Positions 37,214 to 48,253 of a DNA stretch of 64,000 bases are shown here, piece after piece. Each line of letters begins with the position of its first letter. Position 1 is the first letter of the stretch. The notes under the pieces are model-generated. The model saw only the letters and a list, made by a program, of their open reading frames with translations, was not told the origin of the DNA and ran no database searches. A program made the translations under genes and the position numbers. This DNA comes from Intestinibacter bartlettii (GTDB lineage: Bacteria; Bacillota; Clostridia; Peptostreptococcales; Peptostreptococcaceae). The DNA is taken from NCBI GenBank assembly GCA_025148965.1, contig CP102273.1, forward strand, positions 248,001 through 312,000. Reading direction: 5' to 3'.

Positions 37214-39280
37214 ATGGCTAGAAATTTTCCTTTGGAAAGAACTAGAAATATAGGAATCATGGCTCATATAGATGCAGGGAAAACTACAACTACTGAAAGA
37301 ATCCTGTTCTACACTGGGCGTACACATAAAATAGGAGAAACTCACGAAGGAGCTTCTCAAATGGACTGGATGGAGCAAGAAAAAGAAAGAGGTATAACAA
37401 TAACTTCTGCTGCTACAACTACAACTTGGAAAGATCATAGAATAAACATAATAGATACTCCAGGACACGTAGACTTCACAGTTGAGGTTGAAAGATCTCT
37501 TAGAGTTCTTGACGGTTCAGTTGCTGTATTCTGTGCTAAAGGTGGGGTTGAACCTCAATCTGAAAATGTATGGAGACAAGCTGAAACTTACAAAGTTCCA
37601 AGAATAGCATTTGTTAACAAAATGGATATACTTGGTGCTAACTTCTACAACGTTGTAGAAATGATGAAAGAAAGATTAGGTTCTAATGCAGTACCTGTTC
37701 AATTACCAATAGGTAAAGAAGATACATTCCAAGGTATAATAGACTTAGTTAAAATGGATGCTATAATCTATGAAGATGACCTAGGAACTGTAATGGACGA
37801 AACTGAAATACCAGCAGATATGCAAGAATTAGCTGCTGAGTGGAGAGAAAAATTAGTTGAAGCAGTTGCAGAAACTGATGAAGAACTAATGATGAAATAT
37901 CTTGAAGGTGAAGAATTCACTGAAGAAGAAATAAAAGCTGCTATAAGAAAAGCTACAATAGCATGTGAAATGAACCCAGTATTCTGTGGTACTGCTTACA
38001 GAAATAAAGGTGTTCAACCAGTTATAGATGCTGTTATAGATTACTTACCAGCTCCAACTGATATACCATCTATAAAAGGTGTATTACCAGATGGAACTGA
38101 AGCTGAAAGACATTCATCTGATGATGAACCATTCTCAGCTTTAGCATTCAAAATAATGACTGACCCATTCGTTGGTAAATTAGCATTCTTCAGAGTTTAC
38201 TCTGGTACTTTAGAATCTGGTTCTTATGTATTAAATGCTACTAAGAACAAGAGAGAAAGAATAGGACGTATCCTACAAATGCATGCTAATACAAGACAAG
38301 AAATAACTGAAGTTTATGCAGGAGATATAGCTGCTGCAGTAGGTTTAAAAGATACTACAACTGGAGATACTTTATGTGATCCAAACAATGCTATCATACT
38401 TGAATCTATGGAATTCCCTGAACCAGTTATAGACGTAGCTATAGAGCCAAAATCTAAAGCTGCTCAAGAAAAAATGGGTACAGCTCTTCAAAAATTAGCT
38501 GAAGAGGATCCAACTTTCAGAGTTAGAACTGACGAAGAAACTGGACAAACTATAATCGGTGGTATGGGTGAATTACACTTAGAAATCATCGTTGATAGAT
38601 TATTAAGAGAGTTCAAAGTTGAAGCAAATGTTGGTGCTCCACAAGTTGCTTACAGAGAAACAATAACTAAACCAGTTGATGTTGAGTACAAATACTCTAA
38701 ACAATCAGGTGGTAGAGGACAATACGGACACGTTAAACTTAGAGTTACTCCACAAGAGCCAGGTGCTGGATATATATTCGAAAACAAAACTGTTGGTGGA
38801 TCTGTTCCAAAAGAATATGTTGGACCAACTGATATGGGTATACAAGGTGCTATGCAAGCCGGTGTTGTTGCAGGATATCCTGTAGTTGACGTTGCTGTTG
38901 AATTATACGATGGTTCTTACCATGAAGTCGATTCATCAGAAATGGCATTCAAAATGGCTGGTTCTATGGCTATGAAGGAAGCTTTAAAGAAAGGTGATTC
39001 TGTATTACTTGAACCTTACTTCAAAGTTGAAGTTGTTACTCCAGAAGAATACATGGGAGATGTTATGGGTGGAATAAACTCTAAGAGAGGTTTAATCCAA
39101 GGTATGGAAGCTAGAGCAGGTGCACAAGTTATAAATGCATTCGTTCCACTTTCAGAAATGTTCGGTTACTCAACTGAATTAAGATCTACTACTCAAGGTA
39201 GAGCTACTTACACTATGATATTCGACCACTACGAACAAGTTCCAGCTGGTGTAGCTAAAAAAATAGCTGAAGGTAGATAA
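37214..39280 (+). CDS. fusA: Elongation factor G
   Basis: A 688-residue translocation GTPase. G1 is [15 protein letters not shown] (about residues 17-31), switch I lies in [19 protein letters not shown]3 is IDTPGHVDF and G4 NKMD. Domains II-V follow with [10 protein letters not shown] and the loop [10 protein letters not shown] at the tip of domain IV. It is the last gene of the str unit before the hairpin at 39306. Only this one EF-G-like gene is in the window. Confidence 0.98.
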   Translation: MARNFPLERTRNIGIMAHIDAGKTTTTERILFYTGRTHKIGETHEGASQMDWMEQEKERGITITSAATTTTWKDHRINIIDTPGHVDFTVEVERSLRVLDGSVAVFCAKGGVEPQSENVWRQAETYKVPRIAFVNKMDILGANFYNVVEMMKERLGSNAVPVQLPIGKEDTFQGIIDLVKMDAIIYEDDLGTVMDETEIPADMQELAAEWREKLVEAVAETDEELMMKYLEGEEFTEEEIKAAIRKATIACEMNPVFCGTAYRNKGVQPVIDAVIDYLPAPTDIPSIKGVLPDGTEAERHSSDDEPFSALAFKIMTDPFVGKLAFFRVYSGTLESGSYVLNATKNKRERIGRILQMHANTRQEITEVYAGDIAAAVGLKDTTTGDTLCDPNNAIILESMEFPEPVIDVAIEPKSKAAQEKMGTALQKLAEEDPTFRVRTDEETGQTIIGGMGELHLEIIVDRLLREFKVEANVGAPQVAYRETITKPVDVEYKYSKQSGGRGQYGHVKLRVTPQEPGAGYIFENKTVGGSVPKEYVGPTDMGIQGAMQAGVVAGYPVVDVAVELYDGSYHEVDSSEMAFKMAGSMAMKEALKKGDSVLLEPYFKVEVVTPEEYMGDVMGGINSKRGLIQGMEARAGAQVINAFVPLSEMFGYSTELRSTTQGRATYTMIFDHYEQVPAGVAKKIAEGR

Positions 39281-39305
39281 TATCTATTTAAATAAATAAA
39301 AACAA

Positions 39306-39329
39306 AAGACGAGGATTCGTCCTCGTCTT
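39306..39329 (+). terminator. Hairpin between fusA and tuf copy 2
   Basis: A perfect 10-bp stem AAGACGAGGA/TCCTCGTCTT closed by a TTCG tetraloop, the most stable hairpin of the region. It is followed by ATTAAAA rather than a T run, so it may be a partial terminator or an RNA processing/stability element. Confidence 0.5.
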
Positions 39330-39370
39330 ATTAAAAAATATATAAAAATAATTACTAGGAGGATTTCAAA

Positions 39371-40564
39371 ATGGCAAAGGCTAAATTCGAAAGAAATAAA
39401 CCACATGTTAATATAGGAACAATCGGTCACGTTGACCACGGTAAAACTACATTAACAGCTGCAATAACAAAAACTTTATATGACAGATATCAATTAGGAG
39501 AAGCTGTAGATTTCGCTAACATAGATAAAGCTCCAGAAGAAAGAGAAAGAGGAATCACTATATCAACTGCTCACGTTGAATACGAAACTCCAAACAGACA
39601 CTACGCTCACGTTGACTGTCCAGGACATGCTGACTACGTTAAAAACATGATAACAGGAGCTGCTCAAATGGATGGTGCTATATTAGTTGTTTCTGCAACT
39701 GATGGACCAATGCCTCAAACAAGAGAGCATATACTATTATCTAGACAAGTTGGTGTACCATACATAGTAGTATTCTTAAACAAATGTGATATGGTAGATG
39801 ACGAAGAGTTATTAGAATTAGTAGAAATGGAAATAAGAGAATTATTAGACGAGTATGAATTCCCAGGTGATGATACTCCAATAATAAGAGGATCAGCTTT
39901 AAAAGCTTTAGAAGATCCATCTTCAGAATGGGGAGACAAAATAGTAGAATTATTCGAACAAATAGACGAATATATACCAGCTCCAGAAAGAGATGTTGAC
40001 AAACCATTCCTAATGCCAGTAGAAGACGTATTCTCTATAACAGGTAGAGGTACAGTTGCTACAGGTAGAGTTGAAAGAGGACAATTAAAAGTTCAAGACG
40101 AAGTTGAAATAGTAGGATTAACTGAAGAAACTAGAAAAGTTGTTGTAACTGGTATAGAAATGTTCAGAAAATTATTAGACAGCGCTGAAGCTGGAGATAA
40201 CATAGGAGCATTATTAAGAGGTGTACAAAGAACTGAAATCGAAAGAGGACAAGTTTTAGCTAAACCAGGAACAGTTAACGCTCATACTAAATTCACTGCA
40301 GAAATATACGTTCTTAAAAAAGAAGAAGGTGGAAGACATACTCCATTCTTCGATGGATACAGACCACAATTCTACTTCAGAACAACTGACGTAACTGGTG
40401 CTTGTAAATTACCAGAAGGAACAGAAATGGTTATGCCTGGAGACAACATAACTATAGAAGTTGACTTAATAAACAAAATATGTGTAGAAGAAGGATTAAG
40501 ATTCGCTATAAGAGAAGGTGGTAGAACAGTAGCATCTGGTGTTGTAGCATCTATAATAGAATAA
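39371..40564 (+). CDS. tuf: Elongation factor Tu, copy 2
   Basis: A 397-residue EF-Tu with the same GTPase motifs as copy 1 and one difference, N9 for T9. The DNA is identical by eye over nearly the whole length. The only differences seen are four bases in the first 36 and one silent C/T near the 3' end, while flanking sequences are unrelated. This is the classical position after fusA. It ends at its own terminator before the S10 promoters. Confidence 0.98.
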   Translation: MAKAKFERNKPHVNIGTIGHVDHGKTTLTAAITKTLYDRYQLGEAVDFANIDKAPEERERGITISTAHVEYETPNRHYAHVDCPGHADYVKNMITGAAQMDGAILVVSATDGPMPQTREHILLSRQVGVPYIVVFLNKCDMVDDEELLELVEMEIRELLDEYEFPGDDTPIIRGSALKALEDPSSEWGDKIVELFEQIDEYIPAPERDVDKPFLMPVEDVFSITGRGTVATGRVERGQLKVQDEVEIVGLTEETRKVVVTGIEMFRKLLDSAEAGDNIGALLRGVQRTEIERGQVLAKPGTVNAHTKFTAEIYVLKKEEGGRHTPFFDGYRPQFYFRTTDVTGACKLPEGTEMVMPGDNITIEVDLINKICVEEGLRFAIREGGRTVASGVVASIIE

Positions 40565-40614
40565 TCTAGAATAGATTACTTAATTTTTTAATAAACACAT
40601 AATAAAATAAAGAA

Positions 40615-40646
40615 TTGAGGGGAGGACTTAGGTTTTCCCCTTTTTA
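40615..40646 (+). terminator. Terminator of tuf copy 2
   Basis: TTGAGGGGA pairs with TTCCCC(TT) around an 11-nt loop, followed by TTTTTATTTT. Confidence 0.75.
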
Positions 40647-40670
40647 TTTTAAAGAAATAATTTTAATGTG

Positions 40671-40699
40671 TTGACAATAAAAATTAAAGATTGTATACT
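40671..40699 (+). promoter_or_regulatory. S10 operon promoter P1
   Basis: TTGACA (40671-40676), 17 nt, TATACT (40694-40699). It lies about 275 nt before rpsJ. Confidence 0.75.
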
Positions 40700-40797
40700 A
40701 AATAAGGCTTTTAAATTACAGATAAAGTTTCTTCTGAATTTAAGATTTAGCAAAAGATTTAGTGAAAAAAATTAACTAAATAAATTTAAAAAAAGTC

Positions 40798-40826
40798 TTG
40801 AAAAACTAAGAAGAATAATATAAAAT
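40798..40826 (+). promoter_or_regulatory. S10 operon promoter P2
   Basis: TTGAAA (40798-40803), 17 nt, TAAAAT (40821-40826), about 150 nt before rpsJ. The leader from about 40833 to 40973 contains no hairpin that I could draw with confidence. Together with the tuf terminator and P1 this accounts for the 409-nt gap. Confidence 0.6.
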
Positions 40827-40973
40827 ATAATAGTGTGCTTGAGAGATACGAAAAACAAATCCAAATTTAATGATTATATCGGAATAAATTTTAGGTTTAT
40901 GTTTACAGAACACCCGGAACTGTGTATCGGTATAAAAGTTAAATTTAAATGTTAAAAAAGGAGGGAAACAAAA

Positions 40974-41285
40974 ATGGCTAAAAATGAAAAAATAAGAATA
41001 AGATTAAAGTCATATGATCACAAATTATTAGATTTTTCAGCTGGGAAAATAGTTGAAACTGCTAAAAAAGCTGGATCACAAGTTTCAGGACCTGTGCCAC
41101 TACCAACTGAAAAACAAGTTGTGACAATATTAAGAGCTGTTCACAAATACAAAGATTCTAGAGAACAGTTCGAAATAAGAACTCATAAGAGATTAATAGA
41201 CATAACTAGTCCAACACCTAAAACTGTAGACTCATTAATGAGATTAGATTTACCAGCTGGTGTAGACATAGAAATAAAATTATAA
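40974..41285 (+). CDS. rpsJ: Ribosomal protein S10
   Basis: A 103-residue S10 of the 30S head, also a NusG/NusB partner in antitermination. [20 protein letters not shown] and [20 protein letters not shown] are the family patterns. AAGGAGGG lies before the ATG. It opens the long S10-spc-alpha cluster. Confidence 0.98.
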   Translation: MAKNEKIRIRLKSYDHKLLDFSAGKIVETAKKAGSQVSGPVPLPTEKQVVTILRAVHKYKDSREQFEIRTHKRLIDITSPTPKTVDSLMRLDLPAGVDIEIKL

Positions 41286-41308
41286 TATTACATTATAATA
41301 GACAACAC

Positions 41309-41363
41309 CTAAGATACGGTCCTATAAGGTTGTTATCTTAGAATGATTACCAACAAGGTAATC
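41309..41363 (+). promoter_or_regulatory. Two hairpins in the rpsJ-rplC spacer
   Basis: CTAAGATA (41309-41316) pairs with TATCTTAG (41334-41341), and GATTACC (41345-41351) with GGTAATC (41357-41363) around AACAA. The spacer is unusually long (106 nt) for this cluster and neither hairpin has a T run. It could be an RNA processing or ribosomal protein binding site. Confidence 0.4.
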
Positions 41364-41391
41364 CGCTGTAAGAATTATAGGAGGTGCTAAT

Positions 41392-42021
41392 ATGAAAGGA
41401 ATATTAGGAAAAAAAATAGGTATGACTCAAATATTCACTGAACACGGTGAAGTAATACCTGTAACAGTAGTTGAAGCAGGTCCAGTAGTTGTTACTCAAA
41501 TAAAAACAACTGAAAATGATGGATACACTGCTATACAAGTTGGTTTCCAAGATGCTAAAGAAAAATCTTTAAACAAACCACAAAAAGGTCACTTAGCTGC
41601 TGCTAACACATTAAAAAAACATTTAAAAGAATTTAGAGTAGACTCTGTAGAAGAATACACAGTTGGACAAGAAATAAAAGCTGATTTATTCGCTGCAGGT
41701 GAATTAATAGATGTTACTGGAATAAGTAAAGGTAAAGGATTCCAAGGTCCAATAAAAAGACATGGACAATCAAGAGGTCCTGAAACTCACGGTTCTAGAT
41801 ACCACAGAAGACCAGGTTCAATGGGAGCTTGTTCTTACCCAGGTAGAGTTTTCAAAAACAAAAAATTAGCTGGACACATGGGTAGCGTTAAAGTTACAGT
41901 TCAAAACTTAGAAGTAGTAAGAGTTGACGCTGACAAAAACTTTATATTAGTTAAAGGTGCTATACCAGGAGCTAAAGGTTCAGTAGTAACAATAAAAGAA
42001 GCAGTTAAAGCTTCTAAATAA
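41392..42021 (+). CDS. rplC: Ribosomal protein L3
   Basis: A 209-residue L3. [14 protein letters not shown] is the N-terminal signature. The central finger [20 protein letters not shown] reaches the peptidyl-transferase centre, where pleuromutilin and linezolid mutations occur in other species; no obvious change is seen. GGAGGTG precedes the ATG. Confidence 0.98.
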   Translation: MKGILGKKIGMTQIFTEHGEVIPVTVVEAGPVVVTQIKTTENDGYTAIQVGFQDAKEKSLNKPQKGHLAAANTLKKHLKEFRVDSVEEYTVGQEIKADLFAAGELIDVTGISKGKGFQGPIKRHGQSRGPETHGSRYHRRPGSMGACSYPGRVFKNKKLAGHMGSVKVTVQNLEVVRVDADKNFILVKGAIPGAKGSVVTIKEAVKASK

Positions 42022-42050
42022 TTGACTAACCTAAGAAAGGAGGAATCACA

Positions 42051-42674
42051 ATGCCAAAATTAAACGTATTAAATATACAAGGACAAAATGTTGGTGAAAT
42101 AGAATTATCAGATGCTGTATTCGGTGTTGAAGTGAATGAGCATGTATTATACGAAGTTGTAAAAAACCAACTTGCTAATAAAAGACAAGGTACTCAATCT
42201 GCTAAAACTAGAGCAGAAGTTAGAGGTGGCGGAAGAAAACCTTGGAGACAAAAAGGAACAGGTAGAGCTAGACAAGGTTCTATAAGAGCTGTACAATGGA
42301 TAGGTGGAGGAGTTGCTTTCGCACCAAAACCAAGAAGCTACAGATACACATTACCAAAGAAAGTTAGAAGATTAGCTATGAAGAGTGCTTTAACTTCTAA
42401 AGTTCAAGCTAACGAAATGATAGTATTAGATGCTTTAACAATGGATGCACCTAAAACTAAAGAATTCGCTACAATATTAAACAATGTAAATGCTGCTAAA
42501 AAAGCTTTAGTAGTAATGGCTGAAAAGAACGAAAACGTAATAAAATCAGCTGCTAATATACCAAACGTTGAAACTGCATTAGTTAACACTATAAATGTAT
42601 ATGACATATTAAAATATGATTCATTCATAATAACTACTGATGCTGTTAAAAAAGTGGAGGAGGTGTACGCATAA
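42051..42674 (+). CDS. rplD: Ribosomal protein L4
   Basis: A 207-residue L4. The extended loop [20 protein letters not shown] (about residues 58-77) lines the exit tunnel and is the site of macrolide-resistance changes elsewhere; it looks unchanged. In E. coli, L4 also represses the S10 operon. Its last codons contain the AGGAGGTG of rplW, which starts 1 nt later. Confidence 0.98.
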   Translation: MPKLNVLNIQGQNVGEIELSDAVFGVEVNEHVLYEVVKNQLANKRQGTQSAKTRAEVRGGGRKPWRQKGTGRARQGSIRAVQWIGGGVAFAPKPRSYRYTLPKKVRRLAMKSALTSKVQANEMIVLDALTMDAPKTKEFATILNNVNAAKKALVVMAEKNENVIKSAANIPNVETALVNTINVYDILKYDSFIITTDAVKKVEEVYA

Positions 42675-42675
42675 A

Positions 42676-42966
42676 ATGACTAATCCACATGATATAGTTA
42701 TAAGACCAATAGTTACTGAACAAAGTATGGCTGATATGGCTGACAGAAAATACACTTTTGTAGTTCAAAAAGGAGCTAACAAAACTGAAATAAAAAAAGC
42801 AGTAGAAAAAATATTCGGAGTAGATGTAGAAAAAGTTAATACATTAAACTACGATGGAAAAGTTAAAAGAATGGGTAGAAGCATAGGAAAAACTGCTAGC
42901 TACAAAAAAGCAGTAGTTAAATTAACTGCTGATAGCAAAGAAATAGAATTTTTCCAAGGTATGTAA
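42676..42966 (+). CDS. rplW: Ribosomal protein L23
   Basis: A 96-residue L23 at the tunnel exit, docking site for SRP and trigger factor. It begins [17 protein letters not shown] and contains [23 protein letters not shown] 42676 is chosen because AGGAGGTG is correctly spaced; the longer frame from 42640 runs through the end of rplD. Confidence 0.97.
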   Translation: MTNPHDIVIRPIVTEQSMADMADRKYTFVVQKGANKTEIKKAVEKIFGVDVEKVNTLNYDGKVKRMGRSIGKTASYKKAVVKLTADSKEIEFFQGM

Positions 42967-42995
42967 TACTTAAGAAATAAAGGAGGGAAAATAAG

Positions 42996-43826
42996 ATGGC
43001 TATTAAAAAATTTAAACCAACTTCTCCTGCCTTAAGAGAAATGACAGTTTTTATATCTGATGAAGTTACAACTAACCAACCAGAAAAATCTCTTTTAGTA
43101 CCTTTAAAGAAGAATTCTGGGAGAAACGTTCACGGAAAAATAACTGTTCGTCACAGAGGTGGAGGAAACAGAAGAAAATATAGAATAATAGATTTTAAAA
43201 GAAATAAAGATGGTATTCCAGCAAAAGTTGCTACAATAGAATACGATCCAAACAGAACTGCTAATATAGCATTATTAAACTACGCAGATGGTGAGAAAAG
43301 ATATATACTTGCTCCAGTAGGTATAAAAGTAGGAGATACTTTATTATCAGGACCAGAAGCAGATATCAAACCAGGTAATGCATTAGCATTAAAAAACATG
43401 CCAGTAGGTACTGTAGTTCATAACATAGAGTTAAAAGCTGGAAAAGGCGCTCAATTAGTTAGATCTGCAGGTGTTTCAGCTCAATTAATGGCTAAAGAAG
43501 GAAACAAAGCATTATTAAGATTACCATCTGGTGAAATGAGATATGTATCAATAGAATGTAAAGCTACTATAGGACAAGTTGGTAATGTAGAACACGCTAA
43601 CGAAACTATAGGTAAAGCAGGTAGAAAAAGACACATGGGTATCAGACCTACAGTAAGAGGTTCTGTAATGAACCCTAACGACCATCCACACGGTGGTGGG
43701 GAAGGTAGATCACCAATCGGTAGACCATCTCCAGTTACTCCATGGGGTAAACCAGCTCTTGGATACAAAACTAGAAAGAAAAATAAAGCATCTAATAAAT
43801 TAATAGTTTCAAGAAGAACTAAATAG
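42996..43826 (+). CDS. rplB: Ribosomal protein L2
   Basis: A 276-residue L2, needed for subunit joining and peptidyl transfer. [20 protein letters not shown] near residue 45 and the C-terminal [18 protein letters not shown] loop with the conserved His are present. It ends in the basic tail [19 protein letters not shown]. Confidence 0.98.
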   Translation: MAIKKFKPTSPALREMTVFISDEVTTNQPEKSLLVPLKKNSGRNVHGKITVRHRGGGNRRKYRIIDFKRNKDGIPAKVATIEYDPNRTANIALLNYADGEKRYILAPVGIKVGDTLLSGPEADIKPGNALALKNMPVGTVVHNIELKAGKGAQLVRSAGVSAQLMAKEGNKALLRLPSGEMRYVSIECKATIGQVGNVEHANETIGKAGRKRHMGIRPTVRGSVMNPNDHPHGGGEGRSPIGRPSPVTPWGKPALGYKTRKKNKASNKLIVSRRTK

Positions 43827-43887
43827 TAGATGACTAAATAATAGATTTTAAATAGAAATTTATTTTACTCGGGAAGGAGGAAATTAA

Positions 43888-44169
43888 ATGTCAAGATCAA
43901 CTAAAAAAGGGCCTTTTGTTCACCCTAGACTTCTTAAAAAAATAGAAGCTATGAACGAAAGCGGAAGCAAAGAAGTTATAAAAACTTGGTCAAGAAGTTC
44001 AACTATATTCCCTCAAATGGTAGAGCACACTATAGCTGTACATGACGGAAGAAGACATATTCCTGTATATATAACAGAAGATATGGTAGGACACAAATTA
44101 GGAGAATTTGTTCCAACAAGAACTTTCAAAGGTCACAAAGATGACGAAAAGAGTAATAAGAGAAAATAA
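43888..44169 (+). CDS. rpsS: Ribosomal protein S19
   Basis: A 93-residue S19 of the 30S head near the A-site finger. [20 protein letters not shown] at the start and [20 protein letters not shown] near the end are standard. GGAAGGAGG precedes the ATG. Confidence 0.98.
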   Translation: MSRSTKKGPFVHPRLLKKIEAMNESGSKEVIKTWSRSSTIFPQMVEHTIAVHDGRRHIPVYITEDMVGHKLGEFVPTRTFKGHKDDEKSNKRK

Positions 44170-44200
44170 TTAAATCCTGACTAGGAAAGGAGGAAGAACG

Positions 44201-44536
44201 ATGGAAGCAAGATCAATCGCAAAATATGTACGTGTATCTCCAAGAAAAGCAGGTCAAGTATGCTCTCTTGTAAGAGGTAAAAACGTTGATGAAGCTTTAG
44301 CAATATTAAAATTCACTCCTAGAGGAGCAGCTGATATAATAGCTAAAGTAGTAAAATCAGCAAAAGCTAATGCTGAAAATAACCATGAAATGGATGCGGA
44401 TAAATTATATATAGCATCAATAGTTGCTAATCAAGGACCAACAATAAAAAGATTTATGCCTAGAGCACAAGGTCGTGCAACTATGATAAGAAAAAGAACT
44501 TCTCACATAGAGGTTGTTTTAAAAGAAAGACAATAA
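44201..44536 (+). CDS. rplV: Ribosomal protein L22
   Basis: A 111-residue L22. [20 protein letters not shown] starts the globular part. The beta hairpin [20 protein letters not shown] enters the exit tunnel; macrolide-resistance insertions seen in other species are absent. The next gene begins 18 nt on. Confidence 0.98.
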   Translation: MEARSIAKYVRVSPRKAGQVCSLVRGKNVDEALAILKFTPRGAADIIAKVVKSAKANAENNHEMDADKLYIASIVANQGPTIKRFMPRAQGRATMIRKRTSHIEVVLKERQ

Positions 44537-44554
44537 GAGATAGGAGGGAAATAA

Positions 44555-45343
44555 ATGGGACAAAAGGTTAACCCACACGGACTAAGAGTCGGTGTTATAA
44601 AAGATTGGGATTCAAGATGGTTTACTACTGATAAAAAAGAGTTCGGAAGTTTATTATTAGAAGACCACCAAATAAGAACATTCCTAAAAGAAAGATTATA
44701 CGTTGCTGGTGTTGCTAAAATAGAAATAGAAAGATCAGCAAACAAAATAAGAATAGATCTTCACGTTGCTAAACCAGGTGTGGTTATAGGTGCAGCTGGA
44801 GCTAAAATAGAAGCTTTAAAAGCTGAATTAGAAAAAATGACTAAGAAAACTGTTATAGTTAATATAATAGAAGTTAAAGGAATAGACAGAAACGCTCAAT
44901 TAGTAGCTGAAAACATAGCATTAGCTATCGAAAGAAGGGTAGCTTTCAGAAGAGCTATGAAACAAGCTGTACAAAGAGCTTTAAAATCTGGTGCAAAAGG
45001 TATAAAAGTTGCTGCTTCTGGTAGATTAGGTGGAGCAGAAATGGCTAGAACTGAAGGTTATAGCGAAGGAAATGTACCTCTTCAAACTTTAAGATCTGAC
45101 ATAGACTACGGTTTTGCAGAAGCTGATACTACTTATGGTAAAATAGGTATAAAAGTTTGGATATGCAACGGGGAAGTACTACCAACTAGAAATGGTGTAA
45201 ACCCAAGAGAAGAAAGAAAAGATAACAGAAGAGATAGAAGAGATAACAAGAGAAGAGATAATAGAAGAGATAACAGAAGAAACTCTAGAGGAAACGATAG
45301 AGCTAGAGGACAAAGACCTCAAAGATCTGAAAAAAATAATTAA
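44555..45343 (+). CDS. rpsC: Ribosomal protein S3 with an Arg/Asp/Asn-rich tail
   Basis: A 262-residue S3 that forms the mRNA entry tunnel. The KH domain has [19 protein letters not shown], and the C-terminal domain ends with [17 protein letters not shown] (about residue 210). Beyond this, about 45 extra residues repeat RRDNRRDN-like units, making it clearly longer than the approx. 218 residues of Bacillus S3. Start [20 protein letters not shown] is standard. Confidence 0.97.
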   Translation: MGQKVNPHGLRVGVIKDWDSRWFTTDKKEFGSLLLEDHQIRTFLKERLYVAGVAKIEIERSANKIRIDLHVAKPGVVIGAAGAKIEALKAELEKMTKKTVIVNIIEVKGIDRNAQLVAENIALAIERRVAFRRAMKQAVQRALKSGAKGIKVAASGRLGGAEMARTEGYSEGNVPLQTLRSDIDYGFAEADTTYGKIGIKVWICNGEVLPTRNGVNPREERKDNRRDRRDNKRRDNRRDNRRNSRGNDRARGQRPQRSEKNN

Positions 45344-45377
45344 TCTAAGTTAGCTTCAAGGAAGGAGGAGAAATCTC

Positions 45378-45809
45378 ATGTTAATGCCAAAGAGAGTAAA
45401 ACGTCGTAGAGTTCATAGAGGAAGAATGACTGGAAAGGCTCAAAAAGGTAACACAGTTACTTACGGAGAATACGGACTAGTTGCTTTAGAACCATCTTGG
45501 ATAACTTCTAATCAAATAGAAGCTGCCAGAATCGCGATGACAAGATATATAAAAAGAGGCGGGAAAGTTTGGATAAAAATATTCCCACACAAACCAGTAA
45601 CAAGAAAACCAGCTGAAACTCGTATGGGTGCTGGGAAAGGTTCTCCAGAATATTGGGTAGCCGTAGTTAAACCAGGAAGAGTAATGTTTGAGTTAGCAGG
45701 TGTTCCTGAAGAAAAAGCTAGAGAAGCAATGAGACTAGCAGCTCACAAACTTCCTATAAAATGTAAATTTGTGAAAAAAGAAGATTTAGATGTAAAGGGT
45801 GGTGAATAG
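45378..45809 (+). CDS. rplP: Ribosomal protein L16
   Basis: A 143-residue L16 near the A-site tRNA elbow. It starts [20 protein letters not shown] and contains [20 protein letters not shown] and [23 protein letters not shown] 45378 follows AAGGAGGAG; a second in-frame ATG two codons later is less likely because the family begins ML(L/M)PKR. Confidence 0.97.
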   Translation: MLMPKRVKRRRVHRGRMTGKAQKGNTVTYGEYGLVALEPSWITSNQIEAARIAMTRYIKRGGKVWIKIFPHKPVTRKPAETRMGAGKGSPEYWVAVVKPGRVMFELAGVPEEKAREAMRLAAHKLPIKCKFVKKEDLDVKGGE

Positions 45810-45810
45810 G

Positions 45811-46014
45811 ATGAAAGCTAAAGAGTTAAGAGATTTAAAAAGCGAAGAGCTAATAGTTAAATTAAATGACTTCAAAAGTGAATTATTTAGCTTAAGATTC
45901 CAATTAGCTACTGGTCAATTAGAAAATACAGCAAGAATAAAAATGGTTAAAAAAGATATTGCAAGAGTTAAAACTATCCTTGCTGAAAGAAAGTTAAACG
46001 AAACTAGAGCTTAA
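45811..46014 (+). CDS. rpmC: Ribosomal protein L29
   Basis: A 67-residue two-helix protein at the tunnel exit. [20 protein letters not shown] and [20 protein letters not shown] are the L29 patterns. ATG 45811 is 1 nt after the rplP stop and follows GGGTGGTG; an upstream in-frame GTG at 45799 overlaps rplP. Confidence 0.96.
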   Translation: MKAKELRDLKSEELIVKLNDFKSELFSLRFQLATGQLENTARIKMVKKDIARVKTILAERKLNETRA

Positions 46015-46036
46015 TTTGGAAAGGAGGCTTTTAAAC

Positions 46037-46291
46037 ATGGAAAGAGGAAGAAGAAAAGTAAGAATAGGCCGTGTTGTAAGTAATAAAATGGACAAAACAA
46101 TAGTTGTTGCTGTTGAAGATTTCGTACGTCATGAATTATACAACAAACCTGTTAAAAGAACTAAAAAGTTTAAGGCACACGACGAAAATAACGAATGTAG
46201 AATCGGAGATAGAGTAAAAATAATGGAAACTAGACCTTTATCAAAAGATAAAAGATTCAGACTAGTTGAAGTTATTGAAAAAGTTAAGTAG
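46037..46291 (+). CDS. rpsQ: Ribosomal protein S17
   Basis: An 84-residue primary 16S-binding protein. [20 protein letters not shown] and [20 protein letters not shown] are diagnostic. ATG 46037 follows GGAAAGGAGG; the upstream in-frame start at 46016 lies before this site. Confidence 0.97.
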   Translation: MERGRRKVRIGRVVSNKMDKTIVVAVEDFVRHELYNKPVKRTKKFKAHDENNECRIGDRVKIMETRPLSKDKRFRLVEVIEKVK

Positions 46292-46315
46292 TTTTTTTGA
46301 AAAGGAGGGATTACT

Positions 46316-46684
46316 ATGGTACAACAAGAGACACGCTTAAAAGTTGCTGACAATTCTGGTGCAAAAGAATTACTATGTATACGTGTACTAGGCGGAAGTA
46401 AAAGAAAATATGGTAACGTAGGTGACGTAATAGTTGCTACAGTTAAAAGTGCAACACCTGGTGGAGTTGTAAAAAAAGGAAAAGTAGTTAAAGCTGTTAT
46501 AGTAAGAAGTAAAAAAGGCATTAAACGTAACGATGGAAGTTATATAGCTTTCGATGAAAATGCTGCAGTTATAATAAAAGATGACAAAACTCCAGTAGGA
46601 ACTCGTATATTCGGGCCTGTTGCTAGAGAGTTAAGAGATCATGAATTCATGAAAATAGTTTCTCTTGCTCCAGAAGTACTATAA
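46316..46684 (+). CDS. rplN: Ribosomal protein L14
   Basis: A 122-residue L14 at the subunit interface, target of the silencing factor RsfS in other bacteria. [20 protein letters not shown] and [17 protein letters not shown] are the family patterns, and the end is [11 protein letters not shown]. It is the usual border between the S10 and spc parts of the cluster; no internal promoter was recognised. Confidence 0.98.
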   Translation: MVQQETRLKVADNSGAKELLCIRVLGGSKRKYGNVGDVIVATVKSATPGGVVKKGKVVKAVIVRSKKGIKRNDGSYIAFDENAAVIIKDDKTPVGTRIFGPVARELRDHEFMKIVSLAPEVL

Positions 46685-46705
46685 TAAGGAGGTGCAATAG
46701 GAGAC

Positions 46706-47014
46706 ATGATGCGCGTTAAGAAAGATGATACAGTTGTAGTTATAGCTGGTAAAGATAAAGGTAAAAAAGGTAAAGTTGTTGCTGTTTTACCAAAACAAGA
46801 TAAAGTAGTTGTTGAAGGTGTTAACATAATAACTAAACATCAAAAACCAACTGCAATAAACCCACAAGGTGGAATAATAAACAAAGAAGCTCCAATTCAC
46901 GTATCTAACGTAATGCCACTTGATCCAGAAACTGGAAAAGGGACTAGAGTTAGATTCGAAATGAAAGATGGAAAAAAAGTAAGAGTAGCAGTTAAGAGCG
47001 GAAAAGAAATATAA
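46706..47014 (+). CDS. rplX: Ribosomal protein L24
   Basis: A 102-residue KOW protein that starts 50S assembly. [20 protein letters not shown] and [17 protein letters not shown] are diagnostic. Two adjacent ATG codons (46706, 46709) follow AAGGAGGTG; either may be used. Confidence 0.97.
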   Translation: MMRVKKDDTVVVIAGKDKGKKGKVVAVLPKQDKVVVEGVNIITKHQKPTAINPQGGIINKEAPIHVSNVMPLDPETGKGTRVRFEMKDGKKVRVAVKSGKEI

Positions 47015-47044
47015 TACAATATAACTCGAAAGGAGGGACCGTAA

Positions 47045-47587
47045 ATGACTTCTAGATTACAAGAAAAATACATGAAAGAAGTTGCTCCTGCGTTAATGGA
47101 GAAATTTAATTACAAAAACGTAATGGAAATACCTAAAATAGATAAAATAGTTATCAATATGGGTATAGGTGACGCTAAAGAAAATCCAAAAGGATTAGAA
47201 AAAGCTGTTGAAGAAATGGAACTTATAGCAGGTCAAAAACCAGTTATAACAAGAGCTAAAAAATCAGTAGCTAACTTCAAATTAAGAGAAGGTATGCCAA
47301 TAGGTGCAAAAGTTACTTTAAGACAAGATAAAATGTACTATTTCATGGATAAATTAGTATCAGTTACTTTACCAAGAGTTAGAGACTTCAGAGGTATAAA
47401 CCCAAATGCTTTTGATGGTAGAGGAAACTATGCTTTAGGAATAAAAGAACAATTAATATTCCCAGAAATAGAGTATGATAAAGTAGACAAAGTAAGAGGA
47501 ATGGATATAATATTCGTTACTACAGCTAAATCAGATGAGGAAGCTAGAGAATTACTAAAATTATTAGGAATGCCATTTTCAAAATAA
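47045..47587 (+). CDS. rplE: Ribosomal protein L5
   Basis: A 180-residue 5S rRNA-binding protein of the central protuberance. [39 protein letters not shown] and [20 protein letters not shown] are standard. AAAGGAGGG precedes the ATG. Confidence 0.98.
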   Translation: MTSRLQEKYMKEVAPALMEKFNYKNVMEIPKIDKIVINMGIGDAKENPKGLEKAVEEMELIAGQKPVITRAKKSVANFKLREGMPIGAKVTLRQDKMYYFMDKLVSVTLPRVRDFRGINPNAFDGRGNYALGIKEQLIFPEIEYDKVDKVRGMDIIFVTTAKSDEEARELLKLLGMPFSK

Positions 47588-47605
47588 TAAAAAGGAGGGA
47601 TTCCA

Positions 47606-47791
47606 GTGGCTAGAAAAGCAATGGTTGTAAAACAACAAAAGAAACAAAAATATAAAACTAGAGAATACACTAGATGTTCTATATGTGGTAGACCACATTC
47701 AGTTTTAAGAAGCTTTGGTATATGCCGTATATGCTTTAGAGAATTAGCTTACAAAGGACAAATACCTGGTGTTAGAAAAGCAAGTTGGTAA
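47606..47791 (+). CDS. rpsN: Ribosomal protein S14, zinc (type Z) form
   Basis: A 61-residue S14 of the zinc-binding short type. [20 protein letters not shown] gives two CxxC pairs. It starts with GTG 47606 after AAGGAGGG, 18 nt after rplE. With L33, L36 and S4, all the Cys-containing variants here are the zinc forms, so any zinc-free paralogues would lie elsewhere. Confidence 0.97.
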   Translation: MARKAMVVKQQKKQKYKTREYTRCSICGRPHSVLRSFGICRICFRELAYKGQIPGVRKASW

Positions 47792-47824
47792 GAATTTGCC
47801 CAAATATGAAAGGAGGTTTTCAAT

Positions 47825-48223
47825 ATGACAATGACAGATCCAATTGCAGATATGCTTACACGTATAAGAAATGCAAACACTGTTAAGCATGAAACTGTTG
47901 ATGTTCCAGCTTCTAACATAAAGAAAGAGATAGTAAGAATCTTATTAGAAGAAGGTTTCGTTAGAGGTTATGATGTTATAGAAGATGAAAAACAAGGAAT
48001 AATAAGAATACAATTAAAGTACGGACAAGCAGGAGAGAGAGTTATACAAGGTATAAAAAGAATCTCTAAACCTGGAATGAGAGTTTATACAAACGCTTAT
48101 GAAATACCTAAAGTATTAAACGGATTAGGTATATCAATAATATCTACTTCAAAAGGGATATTAACTGACAAACAAGCAAGAAAAGAAAATGTTGGTGGAG
48201 AAGTTATCTGCTACGTTTGGTAA
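47825..48223 (+). CDS. rpsH: Ribosomal protein S8
   Basis: A 132-residue central-domain 16S-binding protein and, in E. coli, repressor of the spc operon. It begins [18 protein letters not shown] and ends with [26 protein letters not shown] is 7 nt before ATG 47825; the ATG two codons later is less well placed. Confidence 0.98.
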   Translation: MTMTDPIADMLTRIRNANTVKHETVDVPASNIKKEIVRILLEEGFVRGYDVIEDEKQGIIRIQLKYGQAGERVIQGIKRISKPGMRVYTNAYEIPKVLNGLGISIISTSKGILTDKQARKENVGGEVICYVW

Positions 48224-48253
48224 TAAAATTAAAGGAAGCAAGGAGGTGTAACT

